This document shows, piece after piece, positions 41,796 to 49,693 of a stretch of 55,255 nucleotides of DNA. The stretch is from JAVBQG01 sp031549185 (GTDB lineage: Bacteria > Synergistota > Synergistia > Synergistales > Synergistaceae). Both the position numbers and the translations under genes were made by a program. Numbering within the stretch: the first letter of the stretch is position 1; the number at the start of each line of letters is the position of its first letter. The stretch spans positions 1 through 55,255 of the forward strand of contig JAVBQG010000010.1 of the NCBI GenBank assembly GCA_031549185.1, given 5' to 3'. The notes below the pieces were generated by a model. The model made no database searches and was not told the DNA's origin. It saw only the letters and a list, made by a program, of their open reading frames with translations.

Positions 41796-43904
41796 ATGAC
41801 GGAGAAGGCTGACGAAACTCGTCACGACGAAGTAGATGCGGGCTGGATTCGCTCAGAAGAAATAACGATCATATCTCCCAACGGTTTTCACGCACGTCCG
41901 GCCGCGCGCCTCGCTACGGCGGCCAAAAAGTTCCGATCCGATATCAAACTTGCCCGCGACCAGAGTTCCTGCAACGCCAAGAGCGTCGTAGCAGTCATGG
42001 GTATGGCCCTCGAGCAGGGTCAAAAGATCAGGCTCATGGCCCAGGGACCGGACGCCGAGGAGGCGATCGCCTCTCTGGCTCCGCTCATCTCGGGCGACAT
42101 GGAGGAGGAAACCTCTGCGCCGGAACCCGCGAAACGGGAGCCGGCGGTCTTTCCTCGCCCCCCGCAGAGAGGCTTTGAACAGGCGGAAAAAACTCCGATA
42201 GGACAAGGCGCGAATCTTTTCCATGGCATTGCGGCGTCGCCCGGCATCGTAGTCGGGGTCGTTCACCATGTCGTGCGCAAAGACATAGAGGTGTGCGAGG
42301 AGGGCGAGTCCCCGCAGCAGGAGAGAGGAAACCTCAATCGGGCGCTTGGCGTCGCCAAGCAACAGCTGGTCGAGCTGGAGGAGAAGATGCGCGAGCAGGC
42401 GGATGCCGGCAAGGCTGCCATCTTTGCCGCGCACGGTGAATTGCTCGACGACCCGGACCTTCTCGACGAAACCGTAAAATTGATATCGAGCGGCAAGAGC
42501 GCCGCGTTTGCCTGGCGAACCGCGTTCAAGGCGCAGGCATCCCGCCTCGCGGGACTGTCGAACGAATTGCTGGCGGCCCGTGCGGTCGACCTCGAGGACG
42601 TCGGGAGGCGGGTTCTCATGCTTATCACCGGTGTCTCGGAGGAGAAGGCCGAATATCCCGCCGACAGCGTTCTCCTCGCGGAGGACCTCGCACCCTCCGA
42701 CACAGCTACGCTCGATCGCGGGCGTGTCGTCGGCTTCTGTACAGTCAGGGGCGGCGCGACCAGTCACGTCGCCATACTGGCCCGCTCGCTCGGCATTCCA
42801 GCTGTGGTCGGCATCGATCACGGCGTGCTCGACTTTCCTTCGGGTACACAGGTCGTTATCGACGGAACGGAGGGAACGCTCAGAAGAAACCCCGATGCCG
42901 ACGAAGTCGCGCGCATCAGAAAACTGCAGGACGAGCAGGCGGCGCGGCGCGCCTCCTATCTTGCCGCGACCTTTCAGGCTGCTGTGACCAAAGACGGTCG
43001 CCACGTCGAGGTGGCCGCAAATATCAGCGGGCTTTCGGACGCGCGGCAGGCGGCGTCGCTCGGTTGCGACGGCGTCGGGCTCCTGCGGTCGGAGTTCCTC
43101 TTTCTCGACAGGGAGGATGCGCCGAGCGAGACGGAGCAGGCGTTCGTCTACGAGGAGATCGCCAAGGTTATCGGCAAGGGTCTTCCGCTCGTGGTGCGTA
43201 CGCTCGATGTCGGTGGAGACAAACCCCTTCCCTATATCGCGCAGGCGCCGGAGGAGAATCCGTTCCTCGGCGTGCGGGGCATCCGCCTCTGTCTCGACCG
43301 CGTCGATCTCTTCGCGGGACAGTTGCGCGCTATTCTGAGGGCGGCTGCACACACCAAACTGCATATCATGTTCCCGATGGTGAGCACGCTCGGCGAGTTG
43401 CGCCGTGCGAAGGCGATTCTGAGCGAGCAGCAGAAAGCCATGGGAGTTACCGACGTAAAGGTGGGCATCATGGTGGAGGTCCCCTCCGCCGCCATTCTGG
43501 CGCGACACTTCGCGAAGGAGGTGGATTTTCTTTCGATCGGCACCAACGACCTCACGCAGTACACGCTCGCGGCGGACAGGGGCAACGCGAAGCTGGCCGG
43601 GATCGCGGACGGGCTGGACCCCTCCGTGCTCGCGCTGATCGGCGAGACCGTGCAGGGCGCGAACGGAAACGGCTGCTGGGTGGGCGTCTGCGGAGGCATT
43701 GCGAGTGACCCTCTGGCGGTGCCTGTTTTGATCGGACTTGGGGTGAACGAGTTGAGCGTGAGCGTTCCGGCGATCCCCACGATCAAGGCGCGCGTACGGG
43801 AGCTTTCGTTCGCCGAATGCCAGCGATTGGCGGAGAACGTTCTGAATATGAGCAGCGCCGATGAAGTGCGCGCACATCTGCGAAAGATATTAAAAACGGA
43901 CTGA
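41796..43904 (+). CDS. ptsI: HPr-enzyme I fusion (PTS phosphoenolpyruvate-protein phosphotransferase)
   Basis: The 702-residue fusion has an N-terminal HPr domain (about residues 20-105) with active-site His 32 in N-G-F-H-A-R-P-A-A and regulatory-type Ser 63 in A-K-S-V. A Pro/Glu linker leads to enzyme I: G-I-A-A-S-P-G-I-V-V-G at about 146, phospho-His in G-G-A-T-S-H-V-A-I-L-A-R at about 320, PEP-binding G-T-N-D-L-T-Q-Y-T-L at about 588 and Cys in G-V-C-G-G-I-A. All catalytic residues appear present. ATG 41796 follows AGGGGGG. No EII component is nearby; whether it feeds sugars or regulates other systems is open. Confidence 0.92.
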   Translation: MTEKADETRHDEVDAGWIRSEEITIISPNGFHARPAARLATAAKKFRSDIKLARDQSSCNAKSVVAVMGMALEQGQKIRLMAQGPDAEEAIASLAPLISGDMEEETSAPEPAKREPAVFPRPPQRGFEQAEKTPIGQGANLFHGIAASPGIVVGVVHHVVRKDIEVCEEGESPQQERGNLNRALGVAKQQLVELEEKMREQADAGKAAIFAAHGELLDDPDLLDETVKLISSGKSAAFAWRTAFKAQASRLAGLSNELLAARAVDLEDVGRRVLMLITGVSEEKAEYPADSVLLAEDLAPSDTATLDRGRVVGFCTVRGGATSHVAILARSLGIPAVVGIDHGVLDFPSGTQVVIDGTEGTLRRNPDADEVARIRKLQDEQAARRASYLAATFQAAVTKDGRHVEVAANISGLSDARQAASLGCDGVGLLRSEFLFLDREDAPSETEQAFVYEEIAKVIGKGLPLVVRTLDVGGDKPLPYIAQAPEENPFLGVRGIRLCLDRVDLFAGQLRAILRAAAHTKLHIMFPMVSTLGELRRAKAILSEQQKAMGVTDVKVGIMVEVPSAAILARHFAKEVDFLSIGTNDLTQYTLAADRGNAKLAGIADGLDPSVLALIGETVQGANGNGCWVGVCGGIASDPLAVPVLIGLGVNELSVSVPAIPTIKARVRELSFAECQRLAENVLNMSSADEVRAHLRKILKTD

Positions 43905-43925
43905 TTCTTTCTGGGGGTATCTCAT

Positions 43926-45923
43926 ATGACTGAGGAATTGAAGAACACGGCTGCGGCGGCGGAGCAGCCGGCGGCTCAGGGCGAGATCGATTTCGACGAA
44001 CTGATGCGCAAATACGACACGGAAGCGCGTTTCCGTACGCCGCCTGGGTGGCAGTTGAAGCTGATTGTCTTTCTGGCGATCGCGATGTCGTGCTTCCACT
44101 TCTACACGGCGGGTTTCGGGCTGTTGGCCGCACAGAAGCAGGGGGCCGTTCATCTTGCATTCACACTGGTGCTCGTATTTCTTCTCTATCCGATCAAATC
44201 GAGCATGCCGAAGAGCGGAAAGGTTCCACTCTACGACATCGGTTTCGCCATTCTGTCTGCGGTTCCCTTGGTGTACCTGGTGTCGCAGATCGACATCATC
44301 GCCATGGAGCGCTCGGGCCTTCCGACGACCATGGACCTCGTGATGGGCTTCATCCTGATCGCCATGCTGCTTGAGGCGACGAGGCGCATATCGAACCCGG
44401 TTCTTCCCTGCCTGGCGATCGCGGCGCTGCTGTACTGCTACTTCGGCCGCTATATGCCGGAGATGCTGTCGCACAGGGGTTTCAACATCGAACGCATCGT
44501 CAACCACATGTACCTGGGCACCGAGGGGATCTTCGGTACGCCGCTCGAGGTTTCGTCCACATTCGTCTTCATGTTCATTCTGTTCGGATCCGTGCTGGAG
44601 AAGACCGGTATGGGCAAGTTCATCATCGACCTTTCGCTGGCGCTGGCGGGTTGGTCGACGGGCGGTCCGGCGAAGGTTGCGGTCGTGGCGTCCGGGTTGA
44701 TGGGGACGATCTCCGGCTCGTCGGTGGCCAACGTCTGCACGACCGGCATGTTCACGATCCCACTGATGAAGAGCGTCGGCTACAAGCCGTACTTCGCCGG
44801 CGCGGTCGAAGCCGTGGCTTCCACGGGCGGCCAGATCATGCCGCCGGTCATGGGGGCTGGCGCCTTTATCATGGCACAGTTCCTCGGCGTTCCCTATCTC
44901 ACGGTGGCACTGGCGGCGGTCATTCCCGCGCTGCTCTACTACTTCGCGGTCATCGTGCAGGTTCACTTCGAGGCGAACCGCCTGGGGCTGAAGGGCCTCT
45001 CGCGCGACCAGCTGCCGAACATATGGAAGCTGATGAAGGAGAAGGGCTTCCTGCTCATTCCGCTCATCGCCATCATCTATCTGCTCATCGCCGGGTACAC
45101 GCCGCTGATGGCGGCATTCTGGGGAATCATCGTCAGCTTCGTGCTCTCCTGGATCAACAAGGAGACGCGCCTGACGCCGGTGCGCCTGATGCAGGCCTTC
45201 GAGGCGGGGGCGCGCGGCGCGCTCTCCGTGGCCTGTGCCTGCGCATGTGTGGGCATGGTCGTCGGGACGGGCACGCTCACCGGCCTCGCGCTCCGCATCG
45301 CGGGCGCGATCGTGACGCTGGCGGGCGGCAAGCTGATCCTGACGCTGTTCTTCACGATGTGCGCCAGCATCCTGCTGGGCACGGGCCTGCCGACGACGGC
45401 GAACTTCATCGTCACGAGCACCATGGCGGCCCCGGCGCTGCTGCAGCTTGGTGTGCCGCCGATCGCGGCCTATATGTTCGTCTTCTACTTCGGCATCGCG
45501 GCCGACCTGACGCCGCCGGTAGCGCTGGCGGCCTACGCGGGCGCCGGCATCGCGGGCGCCGACCCGATGCGGACGGGAGTGACGGCCTTCAAGCTGGCCC
45601 TGGCGGGTTTCCTGGTGCCGTACATCTACGTTTACAACCCGATCCTGCTCTTCGTCGACGCAACGCCGCTGGCGGTGACGCAGGCGATTATTACGGCGCT
45701 TATCGGCGTCTTCCTGCTGGCCATGTGCACGATCGGGTACTACAAGACCTCGATGCCATGGTACATGCGCGTGGTGGCGTTGGTCGGGGCGATCGGGCTG
45801 CTGGATCCCGGCACGATGACGGACGTCATCGGACTCGTAGTCCTGGTGGCGATCCATCTGATCCAGACGGTGAGGGCGAAGAAGCGCGGCCCGGCGCAGG
45901 GCGACCCGGAACAGGGGCAATAA
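43926..45923 (+). CDS. TRAP transporter fused permease (DctQM fusion, TAXI type)
   Basis: This 665-residue protein has about 16-18 hydrophobic segments: an N-terminal DctQ-like part and a C-terminal DctM-like part with G-S-S-V-A-N-V-C-T-T-G (about residues 262-272), G-G-Q-I-M-P-P-V-M-G-A-G-A-F (about 301-314) and G-L-P-T-T-A-N-F-I-V. Fused permeases of this kind work with TAXI-family binding proteins, one of which is encoded 190 bp downstream. GGGGGT precedes the ATG. Substrates for TAXI systems include glutamate and other small acids; none can be assigned here. Confidence 0.93.
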   Translation: MTEELKNTAAAAEQPAAQGEIDFDELMRKYDTEARFRTPPGWQLKLIVFLAIAMSCFHFYTAGFGLLAAQKQGAVHLAFTLVLVFLLYPIKSSMPKSGKVPLYDIGFAILSAVPLVYLVSQIDIIAMERSGLPTTMDLVMGFILIAMLLEATRRISNPVLPCLAIAALLYCYFGRYMPEMLSHRGFNIERIVNHMYLGTEGIFGTPLEVSSTFVFMFILFGSVLEKTGMGKFIIDLSLALAGWSTGGPAKVAVVASGLMGTISGSSVANVCTTGMFTIPLMKSVGYKPYFAGAVEAVASTGGQIMPPVMGAGAFIMAQFLGVPYLTVALAAVIPALLYYFAVIVQVHFEANRLGLKGLSRDQLPNIWKLMKEKGFLLIPLIAIIYLLIAGYTPLMAAFWGIIVSFVLSWINKETRLTPVRLMQAFEAGARGALSVACACACVGMVVGTGTLTGLALRIAGAIVTLAGGKLILTLFFTMCASILLGTGLPTTANFIVTSTMAAPALLQLGVPPIAAYMFVFYFGIAADLTPPVALAAYAGAGIAGADPMRTGVTAFKLALAGFLVPYIYVYNPILLFVDATPLAVTQAIITALIGVFLLAMCTIGYYKTSMPWYMRVVALVGAIGLLDPGTMTDVIGLVVLVAIHLIQTVRAKKRGPAQGDPEQGQ

Positions 45924-46114
45924 AAGTTTGTTGAATCGCCGGGGGCCCCTCGGACCTCCGCATATTTCGAACCAGCCTTTTTGAGGCGAATCCGGCTGTC
46001 GGGGGGAGGTGTTGGCGGGAAGCTTGAACTCGACAGGGCAGCGGGAGCTGACAGGGGACCACGACAGCGTGGAAAACGGCATTTTGCGATGAAATCGAAG
46101 GAGGAGTAGATGTT

Positions 46115-47071
46115 ATGAAGAAAAGACTGATTCTGGCTCTCATGGTTGTAACGATGGCGACACTGGCGTTTACCGGCACGGCGTTTGCGGCGAAGACGTT
46201 CCTCTCGATCGCGACGGGCGGCACGTCCGGCACCTACTATCCGATCGGCGGCGCAATCGCGGCGGCGGTCAGCAAGGGTTCCGACATCCAGGCGACGGCG
46301 GAGACGGGCAACGCGTCGGTTGCGAACGTCAATCTGGTGGCCAAGGGCGACATCGAGGTCGCGTTCACACAGAACGACGTCGCCTCGTGGGCGTTCTCCG
46401 GCAAGCAGATGTTCAAGACGCCGCTGAAGAACCTCCGCGCGATCTGCGCGCTCTATCCCGAGCACATCCAGGTGATCACGACGAAGGACTCGAACATCAA
46501 GACGATCGCCGATCTGAAGGGTAAACGCGTCGGCGTCGGCGCGCCTGGTTCGGGTGTCGAGGGCGATGTTCGCGCGATCTTCCAGGTTGCGGGCCTGAAG
46601 TACAGCGACATGAAGGTGGACTTCCTGGACTTCGGCGCGACGACCAGCCGCTTCAAGGACAACCAGATCGACGCCGGCTTCGTGGTGGCGGGCTACCCGA
46701 CGGCGTCGGTCATGGACCTGGCGACGACGAAGGACATCACACTGCTGAATTTCGACAAGGCGTTCATGGACAAGCTCCGCAAGGCACATCCGTTCTTCGT
46801 GGAGAGCAAGGTTCCGGCGAACACGTACCGTGGCATCACGACGGACATCACGACCCCCGCGGTCATGGCGATGCTGGTGACGCGCGACGACATTCCGGCG
46901 GACGTGGTCTACAAGTTCACGAAGGCGATGTTCGACAACATCGGCGACATCCACGCGTCTCACGCGAAGGGCAAGGAGATCAACCTGAAGACGGCGCTGG
47001 ACGGCCTGACGCTGCCACTGCACCCCGGTGCCGAGAAGTACTTCAAGGAGAAGGGGCTCAAGGTGAAATAA
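46115..47071 (+). CDS. TAXI-family TRAP transporter solute-binding protein
   Basis: This 318-residue exported receptor has a signal peptide to about residue 25 (T-A-F-A-A). The TAXI hallmark T-G-G-T-S-G-T-Y-Y-P-I-G-G (about 33-45) is followed by T-E-T/A-T-A-E-T-G-N-A-S-V-A-N and by A-P-G-S-G-V-E near 145. GAAGGAGGAG lies 8-9 nt upstream of the ATG. Together with the fused permease it forms a complete Na+-dependent carrier. The 190 bp ahead of it contain GC-rich inverted repeats but no gene or T-tailed terminator. Confidence 0.93.
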   Translation: MKKRLILALMVVTMATLAFTGTAFAAKTFLSIATGGTSGTYYPIGGAIAAAVSKGSDIQATAETGNASVANVNLVAKGDIEVAFTQNDVASWAFSGKQMFKTPLKNLRAICALYPEHIQVITTKDSNIKTIADLKGKRVGVGAPGSGVEGDVRAIFQVAGLKYSDMKVDFLDFGATTSRFKDNQIDAGFVVAGYPTASVMDLATTKDITLLNFDKAFMDKLRKAHPFFVESKVPANTYRGITTDITTPAVMAMLVTRDDIPADVVYKFTKAMFDNIGDIHASHAKGKEINLKTALDGLTLPLHPGAEKYFKEKGLKVK

Positions 47072-47103
47072 CTTTTCACCGGGGAACAATAAGCGGTACA
47101 ATA

Positions 47104-47141
47104 TGGGGGCCCTGCCGACAGGCGGGGTCTCCATTATTTTT
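47104..47141 (+). terminator. intrinsic terminator after the TAXI binding-protein gene
   Basis: TGGGGGCCCTGCC (47104-47116) pairs with GGCGGGGTCTCCA (47121-47133), including three G-U pairs, around loop GACA. It is followed by TTATTTTT. It ends 8 nt before the ribosome site of the next gene. Confidence 0.75.
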
Positions 47142-47160
47142 ACTTCCCGGAGGTGTGGTC

Positions 47161-48126
47161 GTGAGTATAGGCATAAAGGATATTTACGCTGCAAGGGAGC
47201 GTATCGCGGGGTTCGTGCACAGGACGCCGCTGCTTCGTTCGGCGACGTTTGGCGAATGGAGCGGGCGCGAAGTCTACATCAAGGCGGAGAGTTTCCAGAA
47301 GACGGGTTCGTTCAAAATTCGCGGGGCGTCGAATAAAATCCTCTCGCTCTCTTCCGAAGAGGGGGCTCGCGGGGTCGTCACGGCTTCGTCGGGCAACCAC
47401 GGGCAGGCCGTCGCCTGCGCGGCGGCACTGTGCGGCTACAAGGCCACCGTCATTATGCCGGAGGGCGGTTCGAAGGCGAAAGCCGCGTCCATCAAGGGTT
47501 ATGGAGCCGAGCTGCTGTTCTGCGGGACGAACTCGGAAGAGCGCCTCGCGCTCGCGAATAAGCTGCGCGACGAGAGAGGTCTGGTCTTTGTACCGCCGTA
47601 TGACGATCCGTTCGTGATGGCGGGACAGGGGACGATCGGACTGGAGATCCTCGAGGACCTCGAAGACGCCGCCGCGGTGCTGGTCCCAACGGGTGGTTGT
47701 GGCCTCATCTCCGGCGTCGCGACCGCGATCAAGGAGAAGAACCCGTCCGTGAAAGTCTTCGGCGTCGAGCCGCAGGACAGCAACAGCACCGGCGTGTCGT
47801 TCCGCAACGGCGCGCGAACCAAACTCGAGAAGACCAAATCCGTGGCGGACGGCATCCTGACGCTGATCCCGGGCGAGCTGACCTTCCCCGTCGTGATGCG
47901 TTACGTCGACGGCATGCTGGAGGTGACCGAGGAGCAGATCCTGCACGCGCAGCGCATGGCACTGGAGCGCTGCAAGATCCTGATCGAGCCGTCCGGTTGC
48001 GTTCCGATCGCCGCGATCCTCTCCGGGGCGCTGCCGGATGAGCTGAGGGGCAAAAAAATCGTCGCGCTCGCCAGCGGCGGCAACATCGCGCTCGAACAGC
48101 TCGCGGAGTACATAACGCGGGCATAG
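47161..48126 (+). CDS. threonine ammonia-lyase-like PLP enzyme (threonine/serine dehydratase)
   Basis: This 321-residue fold-type II PLP enzyme has the Schiff-base Lys in Q-K-T-G-S-F-K-I-R-G-A (Lys near 52), S-S-G-N-H-G-Q-A (about 76-83) and the tetraglycine-like phosphate loop in G-G-C-G-L-I-S-G (about 177-184). It lacks the C-terminal ACT-like regulatory domain of biosynthetic IlvA, so a catabolic role or a related ammonia-lyase/racemase activity is likely. GTG 47161 is taken as start because GGAGG lies 7 nt upstream; GTG 47155 is too close to it. The neighbouring TAXI transporter may bring in its substrate. Confidence 0.88.
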   Translation: MSIGIKDIYAARERIAGFVHRTPLLRSATFGEWSGREVYIKAESFQKTGSFKIRGASNKILSLSSEEGARGVVTASSGNHGQAVACAAALCGYKATVIMPEGGSKAKAASIKGYGAELLFCGTNSEERLALANKLRDERGLVFVPPYDDPFVMAGQGTIGLEILEDLEDAAAVLVPTGGCGLISGVATAIKEKNPSVKVFGVEPQDSNSTGVSFRNGARTKLEKTKSVADGILTLIPGELTFPVVMRYVDGMLEVTEEQILHAQRMALERCKILIEPSGCVPIAAILSGALPDELRGKKIVALASGGNIALEQLAEYITRA

Positions 48127-48129
48127 AAA

Positions 48130-48870
48130 ATGACGGCGGTATTCTTTGTTCTCTATGCCGTTCTGATTCTGGCCCTCTCTCTGCCGGCGAGGGTTCCTCG
48201 CGTGGCGGGGGAATGCCCCCGCCCGTTGCCCCTTCTGGCGGGCCTTTTGGCGCTGACGTCGACCTACGCGCTTCCGTGGAGCGGTGTGCCGTTCGTCCCC
48301 TCGGCCGCGTGGTTCCCCCTGGCGCTGGCCGCCTTACTGGTTGTACCCGCCCGCGGCGAGGGGGACGGTTTCTTGTGCGCCCGGCGCGGCCGGGTGCTGG
48401 TTGTTCTCTGCGTGGGGGCCTTTGTGTGGAGCATGAGGGCCTTTATGCTGCGCATCGGCACGCCGGGAGAGCTCTGTTCCCTCGAGGGAATAAGCGCCGC
48501 CTTCCGGCTGGACAGCCTCGGGGCGCGGCTCTTCGCGGCACAGGCCGCGCTCTTCCTGGGGCTCGCCGCGTCGTTCGTGTCCGCGAACTCGCGGCCGGGA
48601 GCACCCGCGTCGCTGCTCTCCTTCACGTACGCCGGGTTTTTGACGACCGTCTTTGTCTCGCCGCTCCTCGCCCGCGCAACCCTCGCCCTCGGCGCCGAGC
48701 CACCCCGCTCGATCGTCGTCCAGGTCGTCGCGGCGCTTATTTTTGCCGCCCTGCTGGGCAAGTTTTTCCTCTTTTTACAGAATCGCGCAACCCAGGCGCG
48801 CCGTTTGCTGGCGATCTCTGGAGCGATTCTCGTGCTGATCGGGTGCGGAGTGTTGGTGGGGTATCGGTAG
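48130..48870 (+). CDS. hypothetical membrane protein (about 7 TM)
   Basis: The 246-residue product has hydrophobic segments near residues 1-19, 33-55, 60-75, 88-108, 132-150, 165-180 and 195-240, with short Arg/Gly/Pro loops. No family is recognised. Its ATG is 3 nt after the preceding stop with no clear ribosome site, so translation may be coupled to the dehydratase gene. A pair of inverted REP-like repeats follows. Confidence 0.6.
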   Translation: MTAVFFVLYAVLILALSLPARVPRVAGECPRPLPLLAGLLALTSTYALPWSGVPFVPSAAWFPLALAALLVVPARGEGDGFLCARRGRVLVVLCVGAFVWSMRAFMLRIGTPGELCSLEGISAAFRLDSLGARLFAAQAALFLGLAASFVSANSRPGAPASLLSFTYAGFLTTVFVSPLLARATLALGAEPPRSIVVQVVAALIFAALLGKFFLFLQNRATQARRLLAISGAILVLIGCGVLVGYR

Positions 48871-48930
48871 GGGCCCTCCCCCTCGACGCGCTTTGTGCGC
48901 GTCGAGCCCCCTCTGGAGAGGGGGACGAGG
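48871..48930. repeat. REP-like element, arm A of an inverted pair
   Basis: About 60 nt with a perfect 10-bp hairpin, CTCGACGCGC/GCGCGTCGAG (48882-48906), and a second hairpin CCCTCT-GG-AGAGGG. The reverse complement of 49025-49080 shares the same order: CCTCCCCCTCG, a hairpin, CCCCCTCT, AGAGGG, GGACGAGG. Confidence 0.65.
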
Positions 48931-49024
48931 ATGCTTCTCGTTGCATTCTGTCTTATGGTTTGAAAATATTTTTGCGAAACGGCTTCGGCGAAGCAATCAC
49001 AAAACCTGAAAAATTCACGATCCG

Positions 49025-49080
49025 CCTCGTCCGCCCTCTTTAGAGGGGGATCGGCGTGCGAAGCGAGCCGAGGGGGAGGC
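49025..49080. repeat. REP-like element, arm B of an inverted pair
   Basis: Inverted partner of 48871-48930. It contains CCCTCTTTAGAGGG and the imperfect hairpin TCGGC...GCCGA, and ends AGGGGGAGG. The two copies flank about 95 nt of lower-GC sequence (48931-49024) without a gene, the arrangement of a REPIN. Confidence 0.65.
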
Positions 49081-49083
49081 TTC

Positions 49084-49623
49084 TCACTCCACCCGCACGA
49101 CCCCCGCGTCCTTCAGCGTTCGCACCGACGCCCGCATGATCATCCGCTTTCCCGGATAGCGTTCGAAGATCTTTACCTCGCCCCACGGTGGCAGGTGCCA
49201 GATGTTTTTGCCGAAGCGCTCGTTTCCGACCCGTAGGACGATGCTTTCGAAGATGTGCCGTCCGCCCTGCACGATCATCCAGGGGGAGTCGATCAGGAAC
49301 CTGCCGTGCTCGGGCGCGTCGAAAGGGAGGCCCGCGTTGTGCGACTGCACGCGTTCCTCCCAGCTCCAGACTTTCCCTCCGACGACGCGATAGTCGTCGA
49401 CCACGGGGGAGAGTTGCAGCGAGTGGATGTAGGTCGTGACGAACGAGTCTCCGTTCGCCACGGGGGCCGCGAGCACGCCCCTCTCCGCCTCGTCCGCCGT
49501 CGCGATCTCGAAGTAGTTCGCGGGCCAGTTCGGCAGCAGAAAGGCGAGGCAGGCGAGCGCGACCGCGAATCGCGCCGCGATATGATAAACTTTTCCCCGC
49601 AAAGTCCATTTTTTGTTCAGCAT
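49084..49623 (-). CDS. DUF1850 domain-containing protein
   Basis: This 179-residue protein has one N-terminal membrane segment (about 17-35) and an extracytoplasmic beta-rich domain with the DUF1850 pattern F-V-T-T-Y-I-H-S-L-Q-L-S-P-V-V-D-D-Y and W-S-W-E-E-R. DUF1850 proteins are often encoded beside TAXI-type TRAP transporters, and one lies 2 kb away. The start at 49623 fits the family length; the frame is open further upstream into the region divergent from fhs, but no ribosome site supports it. Function unknown, presumably transporter-associated. Confidence 0.78.
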   Translation of the reverse strand: MLNKKWTLRGKVYHIAARFAVALACLAFLLPNWPANYFEIATADEAERGVLAAPVANGDSFVTTYIHSLQLSPVVDDYRVVGGKVWSWEERVQSHNAGLPFDAPEHGRFLIDSPWMIVQGGRHIFESIVLRVGNERFGKNIWHLPPWGEVKIFERYPGKRMIMRASVRTLKDAGVVRVE

Positions 49624-49693
49624 AATGACCACGATCCCATCGCTTCGTGATAATATTTCAGGATCACCGACCACTATACAGGGGGGAATTCCT

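Noticed and set aside
43890..46082. 730-codon minus-strand frame opposite the fused TRAP permease
   Set aside because: It is a shadow of a membrane-protein gene; the complement of Leu/Ala/Val codons gives the Gln/Arg/Asp-rich product seen.
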